From Thermomucor indicae-seudaticae (lineage: Eukaryota > Mucoromycota > Mucoromycetes > Mucorales > Lichtheimiaceae), in contig JSYX01000041.1 of NCBI GenBank assembly GCA_000787465.1, positions 1 through 18,940 on the forward strand: 18,940 nucleotides of DNA. The letters run 5' to 3'. Below the pieces are notes generated by a model. The model ran no database searches. It had not been told where the DNA came from and saw only the letters and a list, made by a program, of their open reading frames with translations. This document shows, one piece after another, positions 10,360 through 18,145 of the stretch. A program made the translations under genes and the position numbers. The first letter of the stretch is position 1; each line of letters starts with the position of its first letter.

Positions 10360-11292
10360 GATGCCACGGGGTTTTCGTTAAATACTACCTGGGTCAGGGT
10401 AAGCAGTTAGCTGGGATGGAGGGGGGATTCAAGCAGAAGAGGGAAAACTCAGGTGCCTGAAGATGGCAATTCATTGGCCGCATTGATTGCTTCCCGTTTG
10501 TGGCGGTATCGAACACAGACCCCAGGATCATGCTTACTGGCCTACAAAATACCGACTGAAACGATTGCTCGTTTGAAATGAAACGTACGCAAAAGAGCTT
10601 GCAAAGGTCATGCACAAAGGCATAGTGCACATGCAGGCAAAAAAGATGGGATGTCTTATTAGAAACTGAACGTCAGAACAAGTCCGAGATTCTTGATGCC
10701 TGATATCAAGTATAGCTCGAGCAATGCGTGTAGCGTTTTTTCCAGCCTTGCCTTCAGTGTCGTGATATGGTGAGTTATTGCTCAGCCTGGCGACTAGAAG
10801 CAATGCTGCAGACCCGGACGAGGCAGAAGACTGCTTTGCTTTGCGCTTGAATCAATATAGCATGAAGTGTACGATAATGCAAGGCAGAATTTTCTGTTCG
10901 ATGTATCTGCATTCAGATAGGCCCGCGTTAAACCACATGATGAGATAACCGTACACACGGGTTTCATGAGTACATATCTCAAAGACAAAAGAAGCAGTAG
11001 TCCTCAAGTGTTCTCACACAAACTTGTGTGTGTTTCATGTCATTCTTGCAATCCTGACAGTTCATTTTCTGGGGCAAGTAACTTGTTACTTTTACAATGA
11101 AGAACAAAGGAAAAGCTATCTAACGATGATGCGCTGCTCGACGTATATTTTGCGTTGACTGAAAGCCAAGTTCAGCGGAAGATACGTGATTATGTTCTTT
11201 GTTCAGCGTAACTCATGCACTGACTAGCCATAATATGACGTTCAAGTAGCGCAAACGTTTAATCAATAAACTGCAAACGAGATCACGTCAGA
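10360..11292. other. About 0.9 kb of intergenic sequence without a supported gene
   Basis: This separates the divergently transcribed UBC12 and peroxiredoxin genes. Short minus-strand frames (for example 10394-10630, 10534-10803, 10794-10988) do not look like protein: they are Cys/Ser-rich mixtures without motifs or splice support. Two short inverted repeats occur near 11015-11091 (listed separately). The promoters of both flanking genes must lie here; a non-coding transcript cannot be excluded. Confidence 0.5.
11015..11091. repeat. Two short perfect inverted repeats (hairpins)
   Basis: CACACAA..TTGTGTG at 11015-11030 has 7-bp arms and a 2-nt spacer. AAGTAAC..GTTACTT at 11076-11091 also has 7-bp arms and a 2-nt spacer. 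They are 45 bp apart in the intergenic region upstream of the peroxiredoxin gene. Each could be a site for a dimeric DNA-binding protein; neither is followed by a U run that would suggest a terminator. Confidence 0.4.
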
Positions 11293-11304
11293 ATGACTCG
11301 AGTC
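11284..11304. promoter_or_regulatory. Possible bZIP sites upstream of peroxiredoxin
   Basis: A CACGTCA element (11284-11290) is followed by TGACTCGAGTC, within which GACTCGAGTC (11295-11304) is a perfect 10-bp palindrome. ACGTCA and TGACTC are half-sites of the CRE/AP-1 type bound by fungal bZIP factors. They lie about 260 bp upstream of the peroxiredoxin start, where an oxidative-stress bZIP site would make sense. Function is inferred from sequence only. Confidence 0.3.
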
Positions 11305-11492
11305 GTGTCTCTCTCTTTCGACACTTTGCAAAAGTAGGATCAGCAGATCGTATAGTGTAACGGTAGAGGATGAGACTCTGAAGCGCCAGGATGGCGCAAT
11401 CCGTTCGTCGACCCAATCAGCTAAAAAAGACCATGAGAACTTGTCGAATGGCTTGAAAAATTGCGCCATCCGTATGACATTACTGTATCGTC

Positions 11493-11500
11493 TATATAAA
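11493..11500 (+). promoter_or_regulatory. TATA box of the peroxiredoxin gene
   Basis: TCTATATAAAGG at 11491-11502 contains a TATATAAA core about 60 bp upstream of the ATG at 11559. It is followed by a pyrimidine-rich stretch (CTTCCCTCGTCTTTCTTTTC) of the kind seen just before fungal start codons. Confidence 0.65.
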
Positions 11501-11558
11501 GGCCCCGCTCTCGAGAATTTTTTTTCTTCCCTCGTCTTTCTTTTCCCGACACGACAAA

Positions 11559-12408
11559 ATGGCTACTCTCAGACTGGGTTCGATTGCTCCCGGTAAGTGA
11601 AGAACAGGATGGATGCGCCAGTATATCCCCCGCCCGTTTAACAAGAAGGCAACAACAGACTTTGAAGCTGAAACTACCAAGGGCCGTATCAAGTTCCACG
11701 AGTTTATCGGTGACAAGTGGACTATCCTTTTCTCTCATCCTGCCGATTTCAGTATGTGCTGTTTAGCAAGCCAAGTAAAGAGAGATGCTAACGGAGATAA
11801 TAGCGCCTGTGTGCACGACTGAATTAGGATTGGTCGCAGCTCTGCAGGACGAGTGGGACAAGCGTAACGTCAAGGTGATTGGGTTGTCTGCCAATGGACT
11901 AGAGGAACATCAAAAGTGGATTGCCGATATCAATGAGATCAGTGGAGTCGATCTCCAGTTCCCTATCATTGCTGACGCTGACCGTAAGATCTCTACCCTT
12001 TACGACATGCTTGATCATCAGGTAGGTGACAAGAAGGAAAGAAGAAGATCTCCAGTCTATGATTCGTTACTATTATTATTATTATTATTATAATAGGACG
12101 CCACCAATGTGGACGCCAAAGGCATCCCTTTCACGATTCGATCGGTGTTCATCATTGATCCCAAAAAGACCATCCGTCTGATCCTGAGCTATCCTGCTTC
12201 AACCGGCCGCAACTTTGACGAGATCCTGCGTGTGGTCGACTCTCTTCAGCTGGGTGACCAGTACCGCATCACCACGCCTGGTAACTGGAAGAAGGGCGAC
12301 GATGTGATTGTACATCCAAGCGTGTCCACCGAAGAAGCTCAAAAGATCTTTCCCAAAGGCGTCAAGGTCATTCGCCCTTACCTTCGCTTAACCCCCTCCC
12401 CATTTTAA
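11559..12408 (+). CDS. 1-Cys peroxiredoxin (PRDX6/Prx6 type), 4 exons
   Basis: A thiol peroxidase that reduces hydrogen peroxide and organic hydroperoxides. The spliced product is 218 aa (human PRDX6 is 224). Exons: 11559-11592, 11659-11751, 11804-12021, 12097-12408, all with GT..AG introns and consistent phase. Signature residues are APDFEAET, the active site SHPADFTPVCTTE with peroxidatic Cys46 and neighbouring His38 and Thr43, then PIIADADRKIS, SVFIIDPKKTIRL, YPASTGRNFDEILRVVDSLQ and the Prx6-type C-terminal arm with EEAQKIFPKGV and YLRLTPSP. Cys46 is the only cysteine in the protein, consistent with a 1-Cys mechanism. The phospholipase serine motif of mammalian PRDX6 (GDSW) reads GDKW here, so that side activity is not expected. 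The second codon pair of the active site is split by intron 2 (Thr43). No targeting peptide is evident; cytosolic location is likely. Confidence 0.95.
12067..12095 (+). repeat. TAT/TTA trinucleotide microsatellite in peroxiredoxin intron 3
   Basis: About eight units of TTA/ATT sit at the 3' end of the last intron, directly before the TAG acceptor at 12094-12096. The tract seems to take the place of the polypyrimidine region, so its length may vary without affecting the coding sequence. Confidence 0.7.
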
Positions 12409-12830
12409 CTGCTACCTCTCTTTATGGTACCTATAGCTTGTAATATCTTTTAGCGTATATCCCCAAAATTTAAATGACTCTGCGCGTCAAATTTAGTTGT
12501 TCAGTAAAGAGATAGTACCACTCCATGGACCAGACATTCTTCTTGCAATGGTTTGCTTTATTTGTACCTTGATCCTGTCAGCATGCAGCGAGAATAGGCA
12601 GATCTCGCCCAAGTCGGCGCTTGTGACCTAATATTCTATCTTTTCATAACCGCTCCTAGTACGGGTCTTTGAGCATTGGCCGCATAATCGTCTCGGAATG
12701 TGTCGCTCACGATTGTCGAAACTGGGAATGTGCGCAACGGCAGTTCATGCTCGGAGTGCAGAAAGTGCTCCTTTTCCGTCCGACCTTCCGATTTACCCTT
12801 TCTTTTTCTCTTTTCTTTCACCACTCCACG
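12409..12830. other. Intergenic region between peroxiredoxin and the Gln-rich gene
   Basis: Contains the peroxiredoxin 3' region and the promoter of the next plus-strand gene. No open frame here is convincing. The last 50 bases before the ATG at 12831 are pyrimidine-rich (for example CCCTTTCTTTTTCTCTTTTC), which resembles the leader of the peroxiredoxin gene. No clear TATA box was seen. Confidence 0.4.
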
Positions 12831-13064
12831 ATGGACATAGGCCAACTAAACAACCCTTTCGGTTCAAAGACTTCCTCGCGTGATCCTAACGACAATACTC
12901 CAAACCCGTTCCAAATTGGAGACTATGACGAGGCCGTAGCTCCTCCACAACAACAACAACAACAACAACAGCAGCAGGAAAAAGGCATAGCGAGTCAAGC
13001 TGCCGACGCTATGAAAGAAGGCGCACACAAAGTAGCCGACAAAACCACTGGAAAACAACAGTGA
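12831..13064 (+). CDS. Small Gln-rich hydrophilic protein (77 aa)
   Basis: Single-exon frame from an ATG at 12831 to a TGA at 13062-13064. The protein starts MDIGQLNNPFGSKTSSR and contains NPFGS and NPFQIGDYDEA, i.e. two NPF tripeptides, the ligand of EH domains. A run of 10 Gln follows at about residues 40-49, then an Ala/Lys-rich amphipathic tail (ASQAADAMKEGAHKVADKT) that resembles LEA or stress-associated small fungal proteins. No family is firmly recognised. Support for a real gene comes from the pyrimidine-rich leader before the ATG, an AATAAA signal 72 bp after the stop, and the tight convergent layout with the FKBP gene (139 bp apart). The Gln tract is coded by mixed CAA and CAG and is likely to vary in length. 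Confidence 0.65.
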   Translation: MDIGQLNNPFGSKTSSRDPNDNTPNPFQIGDYDEAVAPPQQQQQQQQQQEKGIASQAADAMKEGAHKVADKTTGKQQ

Positions 13065-13135
13065 TCTTTACCCTCCTTGTATTCCGCACACATACACACA
13101 TGCACATACACACTCTCTCTTCAGCAACTCTTCCA

Positions 13136-13141
13136 AATAAA
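13136..13141 (+). promoter_or_regulatory. AATAAA polyadenylation signal
   Basis: A canonical AATAAA lies 72 bp after the stop of the small Gln-rich gene, after a CA-rich stretch (13084-13112) in its presumed 3' untranslated region. It falls in the 139-bp gap between two convergent genes. Confidence 0.5.
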
Positions 13142-13203
13142 AGAAAAAGTGGAATGCTTGGGGTTTTAGTGTTGATTGAACCGGGGTTACACAGATTTTC
13201 GCG

Positions 13204-14168
13204 CTAATCCTTCTTTTTCTGCTCTTCTTGTTGGCTTGCTGGACCACCAGTAGTAGCAGTAGCAGCAGCAGCAGTAGTAGTAGTAGTACCTGCAAAGCTC
13301 TTATATATCAAAGCGAGGATGACCAGAATGACACCGATACTCGTCAAAACAACAGGTGATTGGAAGCTATAAAAAAAAGAGACGGGCACCCGTTGAATAA
13401 GGACCAAAGTGATCGGGATTTGTCTTGAACTTACTCGACGTTCTTGAGCAAATCAGAGTACCGCAACCGACGGCCAGATCGCTTGGCGTTCTGGTTATAG
13501 GAAGGTGGCCCCTCGACAATATCCACCAGCTCGACTTCGAAAACCAAAGTCGCATCGCCTGGAATCGCACTTCCGGCACCTCGCGAACCGTAACCTGTCA
13601 TAATTTAGTGACCAAGTCAACACACCCAATCTTTTTCTTCTCTGTCTCACCTAGGTCGGGAGGGATGACCAGTTTCCGTTTCTCTCCAATGCACATACTA
13701 TAGACATATTTGAATGAATAACAGACAGAATGCCGCGAGACTCTCTATATATAACTCTTTACTTTTTCAAGCCCTGGTCCCAGCCCTTGATTACGCGTCC
13801 TGCTCCAAGCGTGAATTCCAGAGGCTGATTACGGTCATAGCTGCTGTCGAATTTCTCTCCCGTGTCAAACAAGGTACCGACGTAATGCATCGAAAGCGTG
13901 TCTCTTTCATGACAATGAGTAAACGAGACGTTGGATCCAAAGACGGCATCTTTATTTACCCATCACGCGATCGCTTCGTGCATTGTTCTCCAGGAACACG
14001 CTTCTTGATGCCTGCATCAAAAGCACATTAGCAAGCAACACCCGCGTGTGCCTCCAATCGAAAGATTCACATGCCTATCTGAAGCGTCTTGGGTGGCTCT
14101 TTTAGAGCACTGGCTACGACTGCCAATGACAGCAACGAGATCAATAAAGTAAGCGTTTTCAAGTACAT
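13204..14168 (-). CDS. ER FKBP2-type peptidyl-prolyl isomerase with C-terminal membrane anchor, 6 exons
   Basis: Catalyses cis-trans isomerisation of prolyl bonds in proteins folding in the ER; the family binds FK506. The spliced product is 218 aa. Exons: 14168-14075, 14011-13960, 13903-13763, 13697-13651, 13594-13435, 13366-13204. Intron 1 (14012-14074) starts GCATGT, a GC-AG intron; the others are GT-AG. Residues 1-21 ([20 protein letters not shown]) are a signal peptide. Then come [51 protein letters not shown] and [16 protein letters not shown], all FKBP active-site blocks. The two cysteines match the FKBP2 disulfide pair. Beyond the family's usual length, residues 168-190 form a transmembrane helix ([19 protein letters not shown]), followed by a Thr/Ala microsatellite-coded linker and a cytosolic end KKKD that fits the KKXX ER-retrieval signal. 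An in-frame ATG at 14282 was passed over because the 14168 start gives a clean signal peptide. Confidence 0.93.
13251..13291 (-). repeat. Trinucleotide repeat coding the FKBP tail linker
   Basis: Alternating AGT and AGC units on the plus strand give ACT and GCT codons in the gene, coding a Thr/Ala run just after the transmembrane helix of the FKBP2-like protein. Length variation here would only change the cytosolic linker. Confidence 0.75.
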
Positions 14169-14353
14169 AAGTGCGAGAATCGAAAAGAAAAAAACGCCCA
14201 AAAGTAGGATTCTGGATCCTTCTCTGCATGAAATTTGCGCCACCCCTTCCACTGACAACAACTCATAATGGCCAATGAACAAAGAAAGCGTGGAGCTGTT
14301 TATTTCACTGTAGATTATTTGTAGACAAAAGAAACCAATGGCACGCGCTTCCT

Positions 14354-14593
14354 TTAACGAATCGATAATTGGGCTTCTTCATGCGTATCGAGTAGACACT
14401 CCATTGTCACCAGACTTGCAATAACAACGCTGGTGATGTAACCGTTTCTTTCCTGTCGCTTGACATTTTCCAGGAGCTGCGAGAATTGCTTTATAGCATC
14501 CACCAACGAAAAAAGTCTGTCAAGGTCGGCTTTGTCGAACGATGCACCTTGGCTGACATCATCAGACCGTATAAAATGGACCAGAAAACACAT
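14354..14593 (-). CDS. Short hypothetical protein (79 aa), possibly a terminal exon
   Basis: Open minus-strand frame with an ATG at 14593 and a stop at 14354. The sequence is protein-like: a charged amphipathic part (FDKADLDRLFSLVDAIKQF, ENVKRQERN) and a hydrophobic part (YITSVVIASLVTMECLL), ending EEAQLSIR. No family is recognised. It lies 186 bp upstream of the FKBP gene in the same direction. The open frame continues far upstream of this ATG without obvious conservation, and its start overlaps the TATA box of the divergent plus-strand frame at 14629, so the two may not both be real genes as drawn. It could be the last exon of a longer gene. Confidence 0.35.
   Translation of the reverse strand: MCFLVHFIRSDDVSQGASFDKADLDRLFSLVDAIKQFSQLLENVKRQERNGYITSVVIASLVTMECLLDTHEEAQLSIR
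14570..14576 (+). promoter_or_regulatory. TATA-like box upstream of the 14629 frame
   Basis: CGTATAAAATGG holds a TATAAAA core 59 bp before the ATG at 14629 and is followed by a T/C-rich stretch (CATTTTCTTTGGTTCTTTCTT). The spacing copies that of the peroxiredoxin gene, which supports a plus-strand start here. Confidence 0.4.
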
Positions 14594-14628
14594 TTTCTTT
14601 GGTTCTTTCTTAAAAGACTTCGATCCAC

Positions 14629-14922
14629 ATGAACGTCGTGTCGCCAAGTTCGAAGTGGCAAACCTGTATGGACATCTTTGTAGCGGCAAGACCGCAAGCC
14701 TTTTTATGTGCAATCGTGTTGGGACCCCTTTGCTACGGCTCGTTCCGGGGGGATGTCGTCGTCGTTTGGCTTTGTTGCATGAGCGCGCTGGCCGCGTGGT
14801 GTGCGGGGACACCGGTAGCAGCATTATTCTCTGCTATTGACCGACGCACAATATTCACTTCCATCGCGCTGTCGTCCTTGATCTCGGGCGTTCACTTGCT
14901 TTACCTGAAAACATTGCTGTAG
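14629..14922 (+). CDS. Small hydrophobic membrane protein (97 aa), hypothetical
   Basis: Single open frame from an ATG at 14629 to a TAG at 14920-14922. After MNVVSPSSKWQTCMDIFVAA come three hydrophobic stretches: AFLCAIVLGPLCYGSF (about 29-44), VVVVWLCCMSALAAWCA (about 48-64) and TIFTSIALSSLISGVHLLYL (about 74-93). This suggests a membrane protein with two or three helices. No family is recognised. A TATA-like box lies 59 bp upstream and an inverted-repeat element begins 6 bp after the stop. GC content is higher than in neighbouring genes. It could be a whole small gene or the remains of a larger membrane protein. Confidence 0.42.
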   Translation: MNVVSPSSKWQTCMDIFVAARPQAFLCAIVLGPLCYGSFRGDVVVVWLCCMSALAAWCAGTPVAALFSAIDRRTIFTSIALSSLISGVHLLYLKTLL

Positions 14923-14927
14923 GGATC

Positions 14928-15063
14928 TGCTGAATTCTCGCGGGCCCGCTGGAATTCTCGCGACGGCGGAAACCCAAATACGCGTTGATCCTCCGCGCAG
15001 CCGTCACGCTAAGAACGAACCCAGAATATCACAAGATCCGAGTCTACCAAGGAGAATTCAGCA
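14928..15063. repeat. 136-bp GC-rich segment bounded by 12-bp inverted repeats
   Basis: TGCTGAATTCTC at 14928-14939 is repeated in inverted orientation as GAGAATTCAGCA at 15052-15063. A second direct copy of the core, GAATTCTCGCG, lies at 14952-14962, exactly 20 bp after the first (14932-14942). The interior is GC-rich (GCGGGCCCGC, CGCGCAGCC) while the flanks are not. I see no clear target-site duplication. It may be a small non-autonomous element or a regulatory palindrome. Confidence 0.45.
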
Positions 15064-15247
15064 TTTGGATGCCTCTATTACCACTGTGAATTTCTTGGGA
15101 CAAACCAAGTTATTAAACAGAGTGTAGAGTTGGCCATGATAAAGGATATCTTTCAGTCTCACTTATGCTTGGTCTGTTTACTATTGCGATATTTCATGTA
15201 TAAATTGATACGAACAAGCGTTTCGTCAATCCTGTAGCAACATTATT
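15064..15247. other. Short intergenic stretch, nothing seen
   Basis: AT-rich sequence between the inverted-repeat segment and the 3' end of the aftiphilin-like gene; presumably its 3' untranslated region. Confidence 0.4.
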
Positions 15248-17524
15248 CTATATGTTGTCTGCCATGGTCCAGTCACCCCATTCTTCCGTGTCAGAATCAG
15301 CATCCTTTGCATTGGATGGCGTTTCGCTCTCAGTATATTGCCAATTTTCAGGGCTCCCCATGAACTCGTCACCATCATCTTTTACCGCTTCAGTAAAGTC
15401 ACCAAACTCGTCGGCGTCGTCGTCTTCTTCCGGACCGATCGTTGTGTCATCATTCAATGCTGCTGCTGCTGATATATGCTCATCCTGCCTGGAAAATAAT
15501 ACATCGCGGTCAGATGGCACCAAGTCGCCTTGATACTTCTCTTCTGTTTGCAAGCTAAACTGTTTTCGTGTCGGTGTAGGCGTCAGAGGAGTCATCATAG
15601 ACGCCTGATACGCACGCATCACAGCGGACGGGTTGCTGCTTACGGTCACCACATCGTCGTCCAGGTCAAGGATACTAGCTGCTTGGGTATAGTTGTTAGC
15701 TTTCATGGTATCTATCGCCGCAACCGTTTGTCGGCGCTTTGGTATGATGCCGTCCTTATTGTTATTATTGAATATGTCCCGTCCTTGCCTCCGTGTCTCT
15801 GCTGTAACAGCCTCTTTCATAGAATGCAACGGAGACCCGGGTACCGATGCAGCAACATCACTTTTTCGAGCATAGTCACCACCAGTATGCGATGCCGGAT
15901 AAGCAGCAGCAGCAATCTGCTGGCTAATAACCGAATGTTCCGCAGCCCTTTCACTGTCTGCAACTGAAAATGGTGCATCGTCACTCGCATCAAAGCCGGC
16001 TTGTTGCGGTGAAGATGTTGAAGGAGGTGCAGAACTGTCTGACCGTGGAAGTGATGACGTGGATAATCGGGGAAGGTATCGGCTAAGTGAAGAGAAGCTG
16101 AATCTGTTCGATTTTGGACTTTTCACTGGCGCGCTTCGCATGGCCTACATACAATAGCGACAATTAACACACTGGGTGTCTATCAACACGTGATGGAATC
16201 AGACGCACTGCGGATGATGCCGAGTTGTCGTCTTGTCGTTGTTGCGGATACACGGGGCTTAACCGTTCGTCATCGTCATCGATCCATAACTTTTCATCGC
16301 TTGGTATGATCTCCAAAGCAGTCGGCATAGGTCCCTAACGGCCAGCATTCATTCGTCGTTTGCGTGCTGCCTCCTCCCAAACCCCAACCAATACCTACCT
16401 CTCCACGTTTACACTGGAGCGCATCGAGATACATCTGCTCAGTCTTGGACTTTGTCCATTTCACTTTTGGAACGCCTGTATCATCGTCCATGGCTCGTGT
16501 CACTAATGTCCAGGTCAACCGAGAATGCAATGACCTTATGAAGCGTATGGTTACGGTTTATATATAGGCCGCTCGAACCTTGAACAAACTTACTCGTGTG
16601 CTTCCTCCAGCACCAAGGAACGAATGCTCTTTTGGCAGTTTTGCAAAACGTTCTCTTCAAGTCTTGGACAAAACTGTGCCAGAGTTGCCTGCCAACGCTC
16701 TAGAGTGTCCGCTATGAGCACCGACTCATTGTCGCTATCCGTATTTCCTTCAAATGCTCCAAACTCGTCTGACACATCGTGCTGCTGCTGCTGCTGCTGC
16801 TGGGAATTTCTTTGCATAAGCAGATAGCCGTTACAATCAGATGGCCCACCAATTATACCAGTTGATCGTTTCCTTCAAAATCGCCAAATCCTTCTTCTTC
16901 TTGTTGCGTCGAATCCGTGATACCTATCGCTGTCGCTCGGACCTCCTTGTCACACGAAGAGTATGTCGAGTCATCGCTTGACACACAGTTTTCGAAAGGC
17001 TCCTCCACTTGGTCGTCTTTTTGCAGAATGTTCGGACTCTCGTATTGATTATCAGCGTCGAGCTCATTCGTTGAACAAAGACTGTGTCCGTGAGTGGTGA
17101 TCATGCGCGGTGCAAGAACGTTCTCGTCCGTTCTTGAGCAAGCGTCAGCAGCGGGTTCATTGGAAACTTGCTGTTGCACAGCGAGAGCTTTTTGCCGCTG
17201 TTCGTGCGATGCCGTGTCTTTTTCGCGGCTGTTCTGCTCACCAGCCGAGTCAGTCAGAGAAGCCCGTTCTACCGCCGCCGCCGCCGCCGCCGCCCTGGGC
17301 GCACTCTTCAGCCTTAGTGAACGACGTTTGGCTGTAATAGACTCACTGAAGAAATCATCAAAACCAAAACTGCTGTCCGATTTCTTGGTCTGTAGAATTT
17401 CGACTAGCGATGGAGACGTTATCGGAACCGAAGCAAAGTCATTCTCGGGAACGCTTAAAGTACTATTACGTGTCGAGGACAGTCGGCTGGATGGTGGTGG
17501 TGGTGGTAGCTGTGTAGTGGACAT
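15248..17524 (-). CDS. Aftiphilin-like clathrin-adaptor accessory protein with FGDF motifs, 5 exons
   Basis: The spliced product is about 676 aa, mostly acidic and disordered. Exons: 17524-16859, 16799-16594, 16534-16399, 16334-16209, 16144-15248. The last donor is ambiguous (GTGCGT after 16209 chosen for a 64-nt intron; GTTGAT 21 nt further on keeps phase too). The protein carries repeated acidic Phe/Trp motifs: FGFDDFF (53-59), EGFGDFEGN (around 213), DEFGAFEGN (around 235), DEFGDFTEA (around 625) and EEWGDW (around 667). Motifs of this [DE]xFGxF kind bind the ear domains of AP-1 gamma-adaptin and GGA proteins. The only compact part (about 255-335) has helices (ERWQATLAQFCPRLEENVL) and ends VPKVKWTKSKTEQMYLDAL, which resembles the clathrin-binding-box region of aftiphilin. 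A role in clathrin/AP-1 trafficking is inferred; the family call is tentative. Poly-Gln (exon 2) and poly-Ala (GCC repeat near 17271-17297) runs are present. Confidence 0.65.
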
Positions 17525-17857
17525 CAAGTTCCCAACTTGGTACGTAGCATGCGCAGCTAATGACTAGATATAGGCCTCGGCTACGGGACCTGATTTGTCT
17601 GGAAAAACCGGCCCTGCGCCCCGTCACTTTACTATTTTTGCATCGGCAGTGGCCTGATCATCATGTTTTATCAAGTTTTGAGCCGTGCCTGAAAACGAAG
17701 ACGTTACTGCTAAGAGGGATACGTGTAAATTAAGATAATTGTGCCTGAACCATCTGCTTTTATTTTTGATCATATTACTGTCATTATGCAACCCTCTCAG
17801 CGAGCTAACAAACAAAGAAAACCATGATTCAAGTTGCCCCGTAGGGCGCTCTAATGA
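17525..17857. other. Intergenic region upstream of the aftiphilin-like gene
   Basis: Holds the presumed promoter of the minus-strand aftiphilin-like gene; a CTATATC stretch near 17566-17572 might serve as its TATA element. No open frame is convincing. Confidence 0.35.
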
Positions 17858-18115
17858 ACCCTGCGACATGTTGCTCGCAGGAACCAGACATGGTTACAGA
17901 AGAAGAAGCAGCAGAAAGAGGGAGAACAAGCGGCAAAGGCTCGAAAGACAGCACGAGTTGCGGCAGCTGAGCAACCGGACACGGCTTCCACTGTAGCTGC
18001 CGTCTCCGGTAGTAACGTACGGTCGGAGTTGGTGGCGCAGCACAACGCATTGAATCACCACGTCCGCAGGACGACGATGACCAAGCGAACAACGCGGCGT
18101 ATGCACGTCGAGTGA
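17858..18115 (+). other. Orphan open frame, possibly a C-terminal exon or gene relic
   Basis: A plus-strand frame open from just after a TGA at 17855-17857 to a TGA at 18113-18115 (85 codons) with no early ATG. After an acceptor-like TTACAG (17894-17899) it reads KKKQQKEGEQAAKARKTARV, an Ala/Lys/Glu-rich helix of the type found in nuclear or transposon-coded proteins, and ends in a basic segment RRTTMTKRTTRRMHVE. No family recognised. It lies between a real gene and a decayed transposon, so it may be the tail of a disrupted gene. Confidence 0.22.
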
Positions 18116-18145
18116 TATATACACTCTTTTCAGAAAGTAAAGTCG

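Noticed and set aside
11340..11415. tRNA-Gln-like stretch (GTATAGTGTAACGG followed by GACTCTGAAG)
   Set aside because: The D-loop-like and CTG-anticodon-like words are present, but the flanking bases do not form the anticodon stem, acceptor stem or a proper T arm. It is more likely chance or a very decayed relic.
14460..14840. Plus-strand 126-codon and minus-strand 156-codon frames in this interval
   Set aside because: The first is antisense to the 79-residue minus frame, and the second is that frame extended through sequence antisense to the 14629 gene; neither extension looks conserved or protein-like.
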